64,000 nt of DNA from CAVUCE01 sp963739985 (lineage in GTDB: Bacteria > Bacteroidota > Ignavibacteria > Ignavibacteriales > Ignavibacteriaceae), in NCBI GenBank assembly GCA_963739985.1, contig CAVUCE010000005.1:1-64000 (forward strand), written 5' to 3'. The notes under the pieces were generated by a model. The model searched no databases. It was not told the DNA's origin and saw only the letters and a program-made list of their open reading frames with translations. A program made the translations under genes and the position numbers. Positions 25,279 through 34,926 of this stretch are shown one piece after another (the first letter of the stretch is position 1; every line of letters begins with the position of its first letter).

Positions 25279-27732
25279 ATGGCTACAATTTTTGAAAAAA
25301 TAATTCCCGTCTCATTAGAAGAAGAAATGAAATCTTCTTACATAGATTATTCAATGTCGGTAATCGTTTCGCGCGCTTTGCCGGATGTAAGAGACGGTTT
25401 GAAACCTGTTCATAGAAGAGTTTTATACGGAATGCATGAACTAGGTGTTGCTTATAATAAATCATATAAAAAATCTGCTAGAATTGTCGGTGAAGTTCTT
25501 GGAAAGTATCATCCGCACGGAGATACAGCGGTTTATGATACAATGGTCAGGATGGTTCAGGATTTTTCACTTCGTTATCCTTTAGTTGACGGACAAGGAA
25601 ACTTCGGTTCTGTTGACGGAGATTCTCCTGCGGCAATGCGTTATACGGAAGCAAGACTTGCAAGAATTTCCGAAGAAATGCTGAGAGACCTTGATAAAAA
25701 TACTGTTAACTTCACATCAAACTTCGATGATTCTCTTCAAGAACCAACAGTGATGCCATCTTACTTACCAAACTTGCTTGTTAACGGATCGAGCGGAATC
25801 GCAGTTGGAATGGCAACAAATATTCCTCCGCACAATTTAACAGAAGTTGTTGACGGTTTAATCGCTTTGATTAAAAATCCGGATTTAACTTCTGAAAAGA
25901 TAATGAAATTTATCACGGCTCCGGATTTCCCTACAGGTGGAATAATTTACGGCTATGAAGGAGTAAAAGAAGCCTATACAACCGGACGAGGAAGAGTTGT
26001 TGTTCGTGCAAAAGCAAATATTGAAACGATGAAGAACAGCAGGGAAAATATCATAATTACAGAATTACCTTATCAGGTTAATAAAGCCAACTTAATTGAA
26101 AAAATGGCAGACCTGGTGCGTGCCGGAAAACTCAGTGATATTTCGAACATAAGAGATGAATCAGATCGTGACGGAATGCGTGTTGTAATTGAATTGAAGA
26201 GAGATGCTCAACCTGCTGTTGTGCTTAACCAGCTTTTCAAGCATACACAAATGCAAACAACTTTTGGCGTAATTATGCTTGCGCTTGTTAACGGAATGCC
26301 GAAAGTACTTACACTTAAAGAAATGATGCAGCATTTTATAAACCATAGGATGGATGTTCTTATTCGCAGAACTCAATACGAACTTGATTCTGCGGAAAGA
26401 AGAGCACACATTTTGGAAGGTTATATAATTGCTCTTGATAATATTGATGCTGTTATTGAAACGATTAAAAAATCTAGAGACGTTGAGACAGCAAAAAATA
26501 GCTTAATGAAGAAATTTAAGTTAAGTGAGATTCAAGCAAAAGCAATTTTGGATATGCGTTTGCAAAGACTTACCGGGCTTGAAAGAAAGAAAATTGAAGA
26601 CGAATACAAAGAATTAATAAAGTTAATACAAAAATTGCAAAGCATTTTAGCAAGTGAAGAAAAAAGATATTTAATAATTAAAGATGAATTAATTGCTATT
26701 AAAGATAGATACGGCGATGATAGAAGAACAGAAATTATTTATAGCTTCGAAGAATTTTCTCTCGAAGATATCATTGCCGAAGAAGATGTTGTTGTAACAA
26801 TTTCGCACAAAGGATTTATTAAGAGATTTCCTGTTACCGGATATAGAAAACAAGGCAGAGGCGGAAGAGGCGTAACAGGAGCCGGAACAAAGGATGATGA
26901 TTTTATTGAGCATATGTTTATTGCCTCAACTCATCATTACATAATGTTCTTTACGGATAAAGGAAAGTGTTATTGGTTAAAAGTTCACGAACTTCCCGAA
27001 GGCGGTCGTGCGACTAGAGGAAGATCAATATTAAACTTAATTCAAAAAGACAAAGACGAAGAAATTACAGCCTTTGTAACCGTAAAAGAGTTTAAAGATG
27101 ATCAGTACATTATTATGGCAACGCAAAAAGGAACAATTAAAAAGACAGTTCTTTCTGCGTATGGAAATGTTCGTAAGGGCGGAATTAATGCGATTAACAT
27201 TGTTGACGGCGACAAACTGATTTCTGTTAAATTAACTGATGGTAACAACGACATAGTTCTTGGAACAAGAAATGGTTTTGCCATTCGATTTAACGAGAAA
27301 GATGTTAGAAATATGGGTAGAACCGCAACTGGTGTACGTGGAGTGAATTTAGGTAAAGATGATATTGTAGTTGGATTGTTGGTTATAAAGAGAAACGATA
27401 CAATATTAGTAGTTACCGAAAAGGGATACGGTAAACGATCCGATATAAATGATTACAGAATTACAAGACGTGGCGGAAAAGGAGTCATCACAGTTAAAAC
27501 CAGTGATAAGGTTGGCAAAATGATCGCGATGATGGAAGTTGTTGACGGAGATGAACTGGTTATTATTTCGTCCCACGGAATGGTAATTAGACAAGGTGTA
27601 AAAGATATCAGGGTTATGGGAAGAAACACTCAAGGTGTAAGAGTGATAAGACTAGCTGACGGTGATTCTATAGCAGATATAGCTAAAGTTGTTCCTGACG
27701 ATGAAGAAGATGTTATTCCTGAAACCGAATAA
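25279..27732 (+). CDS. gyrA: DNA gyrase subunit A
   Basis: The DNA-cleaving subunit of gyrase. The 817-residue protein has the winged-helix breakage-reunion domain with catalytic Tyr122 (AAMRYTEARL). The quinolone-determining region is HPHGDTAVYDTMV, where Thr83 stands at the place of Ser83 in E. coli and Asp87 is conserved. The C-terminal beta-pinwheel (from about 500) has a GyrA-box variant, KQGRGGRGV, which supports true supercoiling rather than a ParC role. It ends in an acidic tail (DDEEDVIPETE). The gap to gyrB is 70 bp, and a terminator follows. Confidence 0.97.
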   Translation: MATIFEKIIPVSLEEEMKSSYIDYSMSVIVSRALPDVRDGLKPVHRRVLYGMHELGVAYNKSYKKSARIVGEVLGKYHPHGDTAVYDTMVRMVQDFSLRYPLVDGQGNFGSVDGDSPAAMRYTEARLARISEEMLRDLDKNTVNFTSNFDDSLQEPTVMPSYLPNLLVNGSSGIAVGMATNIPPHNLTEVVDGLIALIKNPDLTSEKIMKFITAPDFPTGGIIYGYEGVKEAYTTGRGRVVVRAKANIETMKNSRENIIITELPYQVNKANLIEKMADLVRAGKLSDISNIRDESDRDGMRVVIELKRDAQPAVVLNQLFKHTQMQTTFGVIMLALVNGMPKVLTLKEMMQHFINHRMDVLIRRTQYELDSAERRAHILEGYIIALDNIDAVIETIKKSRDVETAKNSLMKKFKLSEIQAKAILDMRLQRLTGLERKKIEDEYKELIKLIQKLQSILASEEKRYLIIKDELIAIKDRYGDDRRTEIIYSFEEFSLEDIIAEEDVVVTISHKGFIKRFPVTGYRKQGRGGRGVTGAGTKDDDFIEHMFIASTHHYIMFFTDKGKCYWLKVHELPEGGRATRGRSILNLIQKDKDEEITAFVTVKEFKDDQYIIMATQKGTIKKTVLSAYGNVRKGGINAINIVDGDKLISVKLTDGNNDIVLGTRNGFAIRFNEKDVRNMGRTATGVRGVNLGKDDIVVGLLVIKRNDTILVVTEKGYGKRSDINDYRITRRGGKGVITVKTSDKVGKMIAMMEVVDGDELVIISSHGMVIRQGVKDIRVMGRNTQGVRVIRLADGDSIADIAKVVPDDEEDVIPETE

Positions 27733-27756
27733 AGCATTATAAATTTAGTTTTTAAT

Positions 27757-27786
27757 ACCCGGTTCAATTAAGAGCCGGGTTTTTTA
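27757..27786 (+). terminator. Rho-independent terminator after gyrA
   Basis: Stem ACCCGG (27757-27762) / CCGGGT (27775-27780), then a run of T residues, 25 bases after the gyrA stop. Confidence 0.8.
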
Positions 27787-27866
27787 ATTAATCAAATCTT
27801 AATTTCCTAAACTTCCTTCTTGAATTACTTTTCATTATTATTGTAAAACAAATCCATTTCAAAAAT

Positions 27867-28223
27867 ATGAATATTGAATTAGTAAGGGACTTTTGTCTTT
27901 CCAAAAAAGGAGTAACGGAGAGCTTACCTTTTAACGAAGATTCTCCCGTTTACAAAGTAATGGGAAAAATATTTATTATTGCTAATTTGAATCCGCCAAT
28001 AAGCATTAATGTTAAATGCGATCCGGAAATAGCCGTTGATCTTAGGGAAAGATACAATTGTGTAAAACCCGGTTATCATATGAATAAACTTCATTGGAAT
28101 ACAATAGATTTAGATAATTCGGTTTCTGACAAATTAGTTTTAAAATGGATTGACCATTCTTACAATTTAGTTGTCAAGGGATTAAAAAAATCATTAAGAG
28201 AAGAACTAGAATTTATGAAATAA
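27867..28223 (+). CDS. MmcQ/YjbR family protein
   Basis: A 118-residue protein of the MmcQ/YjbR (CyaY-like fold) family, recognised by the N-terminal VRDFCLSKKGVTESLPFNED, the central VYKVMGKIFIIANL and the C-terminal WIDHSYNLVVKGLKKSLRE. These small single-domain proteins are widespread. A DNA-binding role has been proposed for the family, but the cellular function is not established. It stands alone just after the gyrA terminator. Confidence 0.85.
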   Translation: MNIELVRDFCLSKKGVTESLPFNEDSPVYKVMGKIFIIANLNPPISINVKCDPEIAVDLRERYNCVKPGYHMNKLHWNTIDLDNSVSDKLVLKWIDHSYNLVVKGLKKSLREELEFMK

Positions 28224-28262
28224 AAACATTTGAGATAATAAATTATTACCGGGGGGATAATA

Positions 28263-28976
28263 ATGTTTTATAAAAAATTAGTTTTACTGTTGATTCTATC
28301 TACATCTTTTGTTGCTTTTGCACAAAGCGATATTAATAATTCAGAAATAAAAAGTCACATTCCGGAACTTGAAGATTTCCATCAAATAATTTATCCAATT
28401 TGGCATACAGCTTATCCTGCAAAAGATTTTGAAGTATTGAAAGCATTAGTTAATAGTGTTGATGATTATTCACAAAAAATATTTATTGCATCTTTACCGG
28501 GAATATTGCGAGATAAAAAAGAACAATGGGATTCTGGTATTGCTATGTTTAGAAATGCGGTTATGGATTATGATAAAGCAGTTAAAGATAATAATAACGA
28601 GGAGCTGTTATTAGCGGCAGAAGAACTTCATTCAAAATACGAAAATTTGATTCGTGTTGTTCGACCACCAGTTAAAGAAGTGGATTTGTTCCATCAGATT
28701 TTATATAAAATTTATCATTATTATTTACCAGAGCATGATTATAATAATATAATCATGTTGGGCAGCGAACTGAATTACAAAGCGGAACTAATCACTCAAG
28801 CAAATCTACCTTATGAATTTAAATCAAAAAAAGAAAGGTACGATTCGCTTGCCGTACAACTTTATAATGCAACCGAAGAATTAAAAAACTTGAGTGATAA
28901 AGCAAAGTCGGTAACAATCGATACAACGGTAGAAAAAATTCATGCAAAATATCAAGAGTTATATGAATTATTTTGA
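28263..28976 (+). CDS. Secreted helical protein with an internal duplication
   Basis: I do not recognise the family. The 237-residue product has a signal peptide (about 1-21, ending AFAQ) and two homologous helical units offset by 104 residues. Unit 1 (about 36-135) begins FHQIIYPIWHTAYP and unit 2 (about 139-237) begins FHQILYKIYHYYLP, so H40/H144, H48/H152 and P52/P156 line up. Both units end with HSKYENL or HAKYQEL. Two conserved histidines per unit in a four-helix-like unit might bind a metal or cofactor in the periplasm; that is inference. A strong GGGGGGA ribosome-binding site precedes the ATG. Confidence 0.65.
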   Translation: MFYKKLVLLLILSTSFVAFAQSDINNSEIKSHIPELEDFHQIIYPIWHTAYPAKDFEVLKALVNSVDDYSQKIFIASLPGILRDKKEQWDSGIAMFRNAVMDYDKAVKDNNNEELLLAAEELHSKYENLIRVVRPPVKEVDLFHQILYKIYHYYLPEHDYNNIIMLGSELNYKAELITQANLPYEFKSKKERYDSLAVQLYNATEELKNLSDKAKSVTIDTTVEKIHAKYQELYELF

Positions 28977-29022
28977 TTAATTTTATAATCTATTTGAAAA
29001 ATTCTAAATATGGAGTATTAAT

Positions 29023-29994
29023 ATGAAATATAGAAAAATTGGAAAGTCAGATATTGAAGTATCGGAAATAAGTTTAGGCTGCTGGACTATGGGCGGACTA
29101 AATTGGGTAAACGGAACTCCAAATGGTTGGGCAAATGTTGATGAAAAAGAAATTTCCGATGCTGTAAATTATGCTATTGAAAAAGGTGTTAATCATTTTG
29201 ATAATGCAGATGTTTATGGAAACGGAAAAGCAGAAAGAATGCTGGCTAGAATTTTAGGAGATAAAACCAACGATTATGTTGTCGCTACAAAAGTCGGTTG
29301 GTTTCCCGGAACAGCCGCTCACGCATACGAACCACAGCATATACGTCATCAATGCGAGCAATCTCTTGTTAATCTAAATAGAGAATATATAGATATTTAT
29401 TATTTTCATAACGGTAATTTCGGTAAGGATGATGAATATTTAGATGCTGCGGTTGAAACTATGTATCGATTAAAAGAAGAAGGTAAAATTAGAGTTATCG
29501 GACAATCCGCTTATAGCCACGAAGATTTTGTAAAACTTATTCCAAAAGTAAAACCGGACGTTCTGCAAAGTTTTTCCAGCGCGCTTGATGATCGCTTTCC
29601 ACAAGATGGTTCGCCTACGCGAAAACTTCTGGATGAAAATAATATTTCATTTGTTGCTTTTGGTCCGCTTGCACAGGGCATTTTATTAGATAAATATGAT
29701 AAAAATAATCCTCCAAAATTTGAGGACGGCGATCATAGAAAAGATCAGGAAAGATTTTCTGCCGAAAACCTTGCAAAACTGGAACCAAAACTAAAATCGT
29801 TAAAAGATAAATTCGGATCAACAACGGAAGATTTAGCAAGAGTCGCTTTACAATATTTGTTGCACTACAAAGTTGTGGGTGCGGTAATTCCTGGATTTAG
29901 AAATTTAAAGCAGGTTAAAACTAATTTAACCGCTGTAGATAATCCGTTAACAGATGATGAATTTAAATTTATTCAAGAAGTATTCAATTCATAG
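29023..29994 (+). CDS. Aldo/keto reductase
   Basis: A 323-residue NADPH-dependent oxidoreductase of the aldo/keto reductase superfamily (TIM barrel). Visible are the N-terminal RKIGKSDIEVSEISLGCWTMGG, the catalytic Asp/Tyr motif NHFDNADVYGNGKAERML, the catalytic Lys in VVATKVGW, and the His-containing IYYFHNGN strand. The C-terminal cofactor loop is VVGAVIPGFRNLKQVKTNL. The substrate cannot be deduced. It is monocistronic, with a good hairpin terminator 21 bases after the stop. Confidence 0.92.
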   Translation: MKYRKIGKSDIEVSEISLGCWTMGGLNWVNGTPNGWANVDEKEISDAVNYAIEKGVNHFDNADVYGNGKAERMLARILGDKTNDYVVATKVGWFPGTAAHAYEPQHIRHQCEQSLVNLNREYIDIYYFHNGNFGKDDEYLDAAVETMYRLKEEGKIRVIGQSAYSHEDFVKLIPKVKPDVLQSFSSALDDRFPQDGSPTRKLLDENNISFVAFGPLAQGILLDKYDKNNPPKFEDGDHRKDQERFSAENLAKLEPKLKSLKDKFGSTTEDLARVALQYLLHYKVVGAVIPGFRNLKQVKTNLTAVDNPLTDDEFKFIQEVFNS

Positions 29995-30014
29995 TTGTAT
30001 TAATTAACTGTTTT

Positions 30015-30064
30015 AATGTCCATGTTGCTAAGTGCACAAGTACTCTTCATGGACATTTTATTTA
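30015..30064 (+). terminator. Hairpin terminator after the aldo/keto reductase gene
   Basis: Perfect 10-bp arms AATGTCCATG (30015-30024) and CATGGACATT (30048-30057), followed by a T-rich stretch. Confidence 0.65.
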
Positions 30065-30086
30065 TGAAATATGTGTGGGAGGAGAT

Positions 30087-30995
30087 ATGCAAACTATTTT
30101 AGGAGCCGGCGGAGCAATTGGTAATGGACTGGCTGAAATTTTACCAACTTATTCCGATAAAATTAGAATAGTCAGCAGAAATCCCAAAAAAATAAATGAC
30201 ACCGACGAGCTAGTAAAATCAGATCTTACAAATGCTGCCGCGGTAGATAAATCTGTTGAAGGCTCCGATGTTGTTTATCTTACAGCCGGTTTACAATATG
30301 ATATAAAAGTTTGGCAAGAAGTCTGGCCTAAAATTATGATGAACGTTTTGGATGCTTGTAAAAAACATAAAGCTAAACTAGTGTTTTTTGATAATGTTTA
30401 TATGTATGGAAAAGTAAACGGCTGGATGACTGAAAGTACGCCGATAAATCCATGCAGCAAAAAAGGAGAACTACGTGCAAAAATAGCAGAACAACTTTTA
30501 GAAGAAACACAAAAGGGAAACGTAGAAGCTTTAATAGCAAGAGCCGCGGATTTTTACGGACCAAATTGTAATACATCAATTTTAAATTTAATGGTTTTTG
30601 ATAAGCTGAAAAACAATAAATCCGCTCAGTGGATGATAAACGCAAACGTAAAACATTCATTTACTTATACTCCGGATGCAGCAAAAGCGACGGCGATATT
30701 GGGAAATACTCCGGACGCTTTTAACAGAGTTTGGCATGTACCGACACATAAAAATGTTTTAACCGGGAAAGAAATAGTTGAGTTGGCTGCTTCAAGGTTA
30801 GGTGTAAAACCAAAATATATGGTTCTAAAAAAGTGGCTGCTTCAATTAACAGGACTAATGGATTCTACGGTAAAAGAACTTGTCGAAATGCTCTATCAAT
30901 TTGAAGATGATTATTTGTTTGATAGCGGTGATTTTGAAAATAAATTCTTTAAGGCAACTGATTATAAATCCGGAATAGAAAGCTCGTTGAAATAA
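30087..30995 (+). CDS. NAD-dependent epimerase/dehydratase family protein
   Basis: A 302-residue Rossmann-fold protein of the extended SDR type. The nucleotide-binding motif is LGAGGAIGNGLAE near the N-terminus. The usual YxxxK is represented by the MYGKVNGWMTE region after VFFDNVY, so catalytic assignment is uncertain. The C-terminal part (KEIVELAASRLGVKPKYMVL) is typical of sugar-nucleotide epimerase relatives. A GTG at 30075 is in frame but overlaps the ribosome-binding site GGGAGGAG, so the ATG at 30087 is the start. The substrate is unknown. Confidence 0.82.
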   Translation: MQTILGAGGAIGNGLAEILPTYSDKIRIVSRNPKKINDTDELVKSDLTNAAAVDKSVEGSDVVYLTAGLQYDIKVWQEVWPKIMMNVLDACKKHKAKLVFFDNVYMYGKVNGWMTESTPINPCSKKGELRAKIAEQLLEETQKGNVEALIARAADFYGPNCNTSILNLMVFDKLKNNKSAQWMINANVKHSFTYTPDAAKATAILGNTPDAFNRVWHVPTHKNVLTGKEIVELAASRLGVKPKYMVLKKWLLQLTGLMDSTVKELVEMLYQFEDDYLFDSGDFENKFFKATDYKSGIESSLK

Positions 30996-31135
30996 TTACA
31001 TATATACTTAAATGATGTCAGTGAAATATTATGGAAATTCATGATTACTCGAAGATATTTATATTTATTATTCAGTTGAAATCGAAATTATGAGTATTAA
31101 ATTATAACTTTATTTATAAATTTTTACGGATTGTT

Positions 31136-32362
31136 TTGCACATACTCATAAGAAGCCTGATGTTTTTACTTTTAGCTTTTCTAGTCGAGTTTTATTTCGG
31201 CAAAAAAACTCTAAGTGCAATAAAGCAAAAATTCCCTAACGTTTCTCCAAAAAGATTAAAAACAACGACCTGGTTTTTAATTATATTCTTAAATATTTAT
31301 CCTGTTTTTTTAGTTACTGTCTGGATCTATGCTTCTTTTTCGCACACGAATGTTTTAGTTCCTCAAAACAAATATTTCGATTATTTAATCCTCTTCCCTT
31401 TTTGGATTTCAATTCTAATAGCGACACAATGCGATTTAATATTTCTTATAATTGATTTCTTAAAACTACCGCTATTCCCTGTTTATAAAAAATTCAAGGA
31501 AAAATATTTAAGAATTCAAAAAACAGTTGTTTTCGTAGTAATAATATTTTTTGTTTTTTATGTCCCGATAAGAATTGTATATGATCATTTTATTATAGAC
31601 GTAACACAAATAAAATATGTAAAAGAAAATCTGCCTGCAGAATTAAATAACTTTAAACTCGTTTTTATCTCTGATATTCAGGCTGACAGGTACACAACAA
31701 AAGCAAAACTGCGAAAGTATATTTCCTTGGTTAACGAACAAAATCCTGATCTTGTTCTAATAGGAGGAGATGTTATAACTTCAACGCCAAATTACATTGA
31801 AGAAGCTGCAAGATATCTCGGTGCAATAAAATCAAAATACGGAGTTTATTCATGCGTTGGCGATCATGACAATTGGGCTTACCATAATAACTATTCAAAA
31901 AGCCTTCACGATGTAACTCAAGCTTTAAATAAATATGATGTAAAAATGATTAATAATGATCATCGCGTAATCATGCTTGACAGCGCAAAGATTTTGATAT
32001 CATTTTTAACAAACACTTACGTAGAACATACCTCTAAAACTGAAACCGATTCTATCTCAAATGTTAGAGGTACTTACGGGTTGAAGATTTTATTAACTCA
32101 TCAGCCAAATATAAACTCCCTGAAAGCAGCGGAAAAGTTTAACTATAATTTATTTTTAGCCGGACATACTCACGGTGGGCAAATAACATTCTTATTTCCA
32201 TTTATAAATTTAACCCCTACCCTTTTGGAAACTAAATATGTAAAAGGGGAATTCCATTTTGGAAAATTGTTTGCGATAGTAACAAGAGGTTTAGGTGTTT
32301 CACTAGTCCCATTGCGGTATAATTCAACACCGGAAATTTCAGTTATTAACATAACGCGTTAA
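31136..32362 (+). CDS. Membrane-anchored metallophosphoesterase
   Basis: A protein of up to 408 residues. Four hydrophobic helices in the first 150 residues (for example FLLLAFLVEFYFG and VVFVVIIFFVFYVPI) are followed by a calcineurin-like phosphoesterase domain. The metal motifs are in order: FISDIQADRY, IGGDVI, VGDHDNW (where the usual GNHD is GDHD), THQP and AGHTHGGQ. This layout matches the YkuE/YaeI-like phosphodiesterases, some of which act on lipid substrates. The start is uncertain: TTG at 31136 or ATG at 31160. Confidence 0.85.
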   Translation: MHILIRSLMFLLLAFLVEFYFGKKTLSAIKQKFPNVSPKRLKTTTWFLIIFLNIYPVFLVTVWIYASFSHTNVLVPQNKYFDYLILFPFWISILIATQCDLIFLIIDFLKLPLFPVYKKFKEKYLRIQKTVVFVVIIFFVFYVPIRIVYDHFIIDVTQIKYVKENLPAELNNFKLVFISDIQADRYTTKAKLRKYISLVNEQNPDLVLIGGDVITSTPNYIEEAARYLGAIKSKYGVYSCVGDHDNWAYHNNYSKSLHDVTQALNKYDVKMINNDHRVIMLDSAKILISFLTNTYVEHTSKTETDSISNVRGTYGLKILLTHQPNINSLKAAEKFNYNLFLAGHTHGGQITFLFPFINLTPTLLETKYVKGEFHFGKLFAIVTRGLGVSLVPLRYNSTPEISVINITR

Positions 32363-32372
32363 AATAATTATT

Positions 32373-33176
32373 ATGAATCAATTAATTATCAGTGAAATAA
32401 ACATTTACCCGATTAAATCCTTATCAGGGGTTTCGCTTCCAAAAGCTAAAGTAGAGGAACGTGGATTAGAATTTGATCGTAGGTGGATGCTTGTTGATGA
32501 AAATAATGTGTTTCTATCTCAACGTAGATTTCCGGAAATGTCTCTTATTAATGTAGAGCTACTTGAAGATGGCCTTAAAATTTCGCATAAATTTAAGAAT
32601 TTTGATCCCCTTTTTATTTTGTACGATGATTATGTAGAAGATGAAGTTGAAGTCAAAATTTGGGATGATGTTTGTCCGGCGCTCCCTGTTAGCAATACTG
32701 CAGATTGTTGGTTTAGTAAAGCACTAAATACTCCTTGTAAATTAGTATACATGCACGATTCATCAAAAAGAATGGTTGATAAAAAATATACTAGCGATTC
32801 TAAAATGGTTGGCTTTGCGGATGGCTATCCGTTCCTTTTAATCGGGCAATCTTCGCTTGATGATTTAAACTCTAAATTAATAACTCCGGTACCAATGAAT
32901 AGATTCCGTCCAAACATTGTTTTTAAAGGCGGAGAACCCTTTGAAGAAGATAATATCAAAACCTTTAAAATTAATGAAATAAAATTTTCAGCCGTTAAAC
33001 CTTGTGCAAGATGTTCAATAACTACAGTAAATCAAGAAACATCGGGAACAGGAACAGAACCGTTACTAACTTTATCTAAATACAGAAAATTTGATAATAA
33101 AGTTTTATTCGGGCAGAATCTTGTACATGAAGGAAGTGGGATTATTTGCATTGGTGATGAAATTGAAATATTGTAG
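32373..33176 (+). CDS. MOSC domain-containing protein (YcbX/mARC-like)
   Basis: A 267-residue protein with an N-terminal MOSC beta-barrel (ISEINIYPIKSLSGVSL, then GLEFDRRWMLVDE) and a C-terminal MOSC domain. The conserved cysteine motif KPCARCSITTV is the expected site for binding the molybdenum cofactor. Relatives (YcbX, mARC) reduce N-hydroxylated compounds using Moco. No electron-transfer partner is fused or adjacent. It lies 10 bases after the phosphoesterase gene, so the two are probably co-transcribed. Confidence 0.88.
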   Translation: MNQLIISEINIYPIKSLSGVSLPKAKVEERGLEFDRRWMLVDENNVFLSQRRFPEMSLINVELLEDGLKISHKFKNFDPLFILYDDYVEDEVEVKIWDDVCPALPVSNTADCWFSKALNTPCKLVYMHDSSKRMVDKKYTSDSKMVGFADGYPFLLIGQSSLDDLNSKLITPVPMNRFRPNIVFKGGEPFEEDNIKTFKINEIKFSAVKPCARCSITTVNQETSGTGTEPLLTLSKYRKFDNKVLFGQNLVHEGSGIICIGDEIEIL

Positions 33177-33243
33177 TAAAGTAATAATTTAACAAAACAT
33201 ATTTTTAAGCAATCAACTTATCTTAAACATAATCGGGGGATGT

Positions 33244-34557
33244 GTGTCTATTTCAAATATATCAAAAAGCTCTAAATGGAATTTTCCAAAAGCATTCTGG
33301 ACTGCAAATCTAGTTGAGTTATTTGAAAGAGCCGCATATTATGCGGTTTTTATCGCTATAACCCTTTATTTAACTCGTGTAGTTGGATATAATGATATTA
33401 ATGCGGGTTGGATCGGTGGAGTTTTTTCTGCTGGATTATATTTCCTTCCTCCTTTTACCGGTGCACTAGCTGATAAAATCGGGTTTAGAAAGGCGATTAT
33501 ATTAGCGTTCTTTTTATTAACCATTGGGTATTTTACGCTTGGTGCGCTGCCCTATAAGTCTACTGTTCCTGCTGCTCTTATTATTTTAATGTTTGGCGGT
33601 TCGTTTATAAAATCAATTATTACAGGAACGGTCGCCAAAACCACCAGTCAAGAAACTCGCGCAAAAGGTTATTCAATATTTTACGGGATCGTAAATGTTG
33701 GTGCTTTTTTAGGAAAAACATTTGCTTATCCGCTTAGAATTCAATGGGGATTAGAATCGATTAATTTTTATGCTGCAACTATGACTTTCATTGCTCTTGC
33801 AACCGTTTACTTCTTTTATAAAGCCGTTAACATCGATGGTGAGGGAAAGAATTTTAAAGAAGTTTTGGCGGGGTTTGTTAGAGTTGTAACTAATGTAAGA
33901 CTTCTTCTTTTAATAGTTATTGTAACCGGTTTTTGGATAATACAGAGCCAACTTTATGCTACGATGCCAAAATATGTTTTAAGAACTGTCGGCGAACACG
34001 CTTCACCGGAGTGGATTGCAAATGTTAATCCATTTGTGGTTATGGTTTCCGTTGTATTTATTACAAATTTAATGCGGAATGTAAGAGCTGTTACGTCTAT
34101 GTCGGTAGGAATGTTTTTGATGCCTGTGTCTGCTCTGTTAATGGCTTCGAGCGCTCTGCTAGAATCTGTCGCAGGCCATTCAGTTTCGTTTTTCGGATTG
34201 TTTTCAGCGCATCCCGTTACTATTATGATGATTGCCGGAATTATAGTTCAAGGGTTGGCGGAGTGTTTTATTTCTCCCAGATATCTTGAATATTTTTCTT
34301 TGCAAGCTCCGAAAGGTGAAGAAGGATTATACTTGGGATTTAGTCATTTGCACTCGTTTCTTTCATCTATTTTAGGATTCGGAATTTCCGGTTATCTATT
34401 AACAGCTTACGCTCCTGATCCATCTACATTGTCTTCTGCCCAGCTTGTTCATGCATATGATCACGCACATTACATATGGTATTACTTCTCTGCTATTGGA
34501 TTAACAGCTGCAATAGCGTTACTGATATACAGGAGAGTGTTTGATAGGGTGAAGTGA
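33244..34557 (+). CDS. MFS transporter
   Basis: A 437-residue integral membrane protein with about 12 hydrophobic helices, of the major facilitator superfamily. The N-terminal WTANLVELFERAAYYAVFIAITLYL and the following loop (ADKIGFRKAI) resemble proton-dependent oligopeptide transporter relatives, where ExxER-type motifs occur (here ELFER). The transported compound is not evident. The initiator is GTG at 33244, with a GGGGGAT ribosome-binding site just before it; the ATG at 33240 is in a different frame that stops at once. Confidence 0.85.
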   Translation: MSISNISKSSKWNFPKAFWTANLVELFERAAYYAVFIAITLYLTRVVGYNDINAGWIGGVFSAGLYFLPPFTGALADKIGFRKAIILAFFLLTIGYFTLGALPYKSTVPAALIILMFGGSFIKSIITGTVAKTTSQETRAKGYSIFYGIVNVGAFLGKTFAYPLRIQWGLESINFYAATMTFIALATVYFFYKAVNIDGEGKNFKEVLAGFVRVVTNVRLLLLIVIVTGFWIIQSQLYATMPKYVLRTVGEHASPEWIANVNPFVVMVSVVFITNLMRNVRAVTSMSVGMFLMPVSALLMASSALLESVAGHSVSFFGLFSAHPVTIMMIAGIIVQGLAECFISPRYLEYFSLQAPKGEEGLYLGFSHLHSFLSSILGFGISGYLLTAYAPDPSTLSSAQLVHAYDHAHYIWYYFSAIGLTAAIALLIYRRVFDRVK

Positions 34558-34926
34558 CAAATTAGAGATCCACTTCGTTATATTTCATATTAATTTATGA
34601 GTCTACTCTTAAAAGGTGGTAAACGGTTAAAATATATCTATTTTTTACCTTAACCAACGGCTTAAGCCATTGGTTAATAATGTTTTATAGCTACAGCGAA
34701 CCGTTCCAACGGTTTGTTCCTTTATCTCAAACTGAATTGTTAACCTTTATAGACCCAACTCATTTATGATTTATCATCGTTTAATATACAAATGCCACTA
34801 TTTTATACTTTTTTATTTTATGAGTATTTTGTTATCTTAAATGATACTACCAGTTACTATCTCTCTCAATTATTAAACAACACTCAGTTGGCTGAGGAAT
34901 CTAAAATTTTAAGAAAGAATTATATT
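34558..34926. repeat. 369-bp spacer with two palindromic repeats
   Basis: No gene. It holds a 26-base near-perfect palindrome at 34651-34676 (arms TAACCAA.GGCTT / AAGCC.TTGGTTA, one mismatch) and a second one at 34699-34714 (AACCGTT-cc-AACGGTT). The order (AT-rich phrase, then an AACGG/CCGTT hairpin) resembles the repeats at 985-1004 and 1202-1221, so they may belong to one family. An open frame upstream of 34927 is not supported as coding. Confidence 0.6.

Noticed and set aside
34792..34926. 45-residue extension of the NmrA-like protein
   Set aside because: The extension has no resemblance to the family and the ATG at 34927 starts directly before the Rossmann motif.
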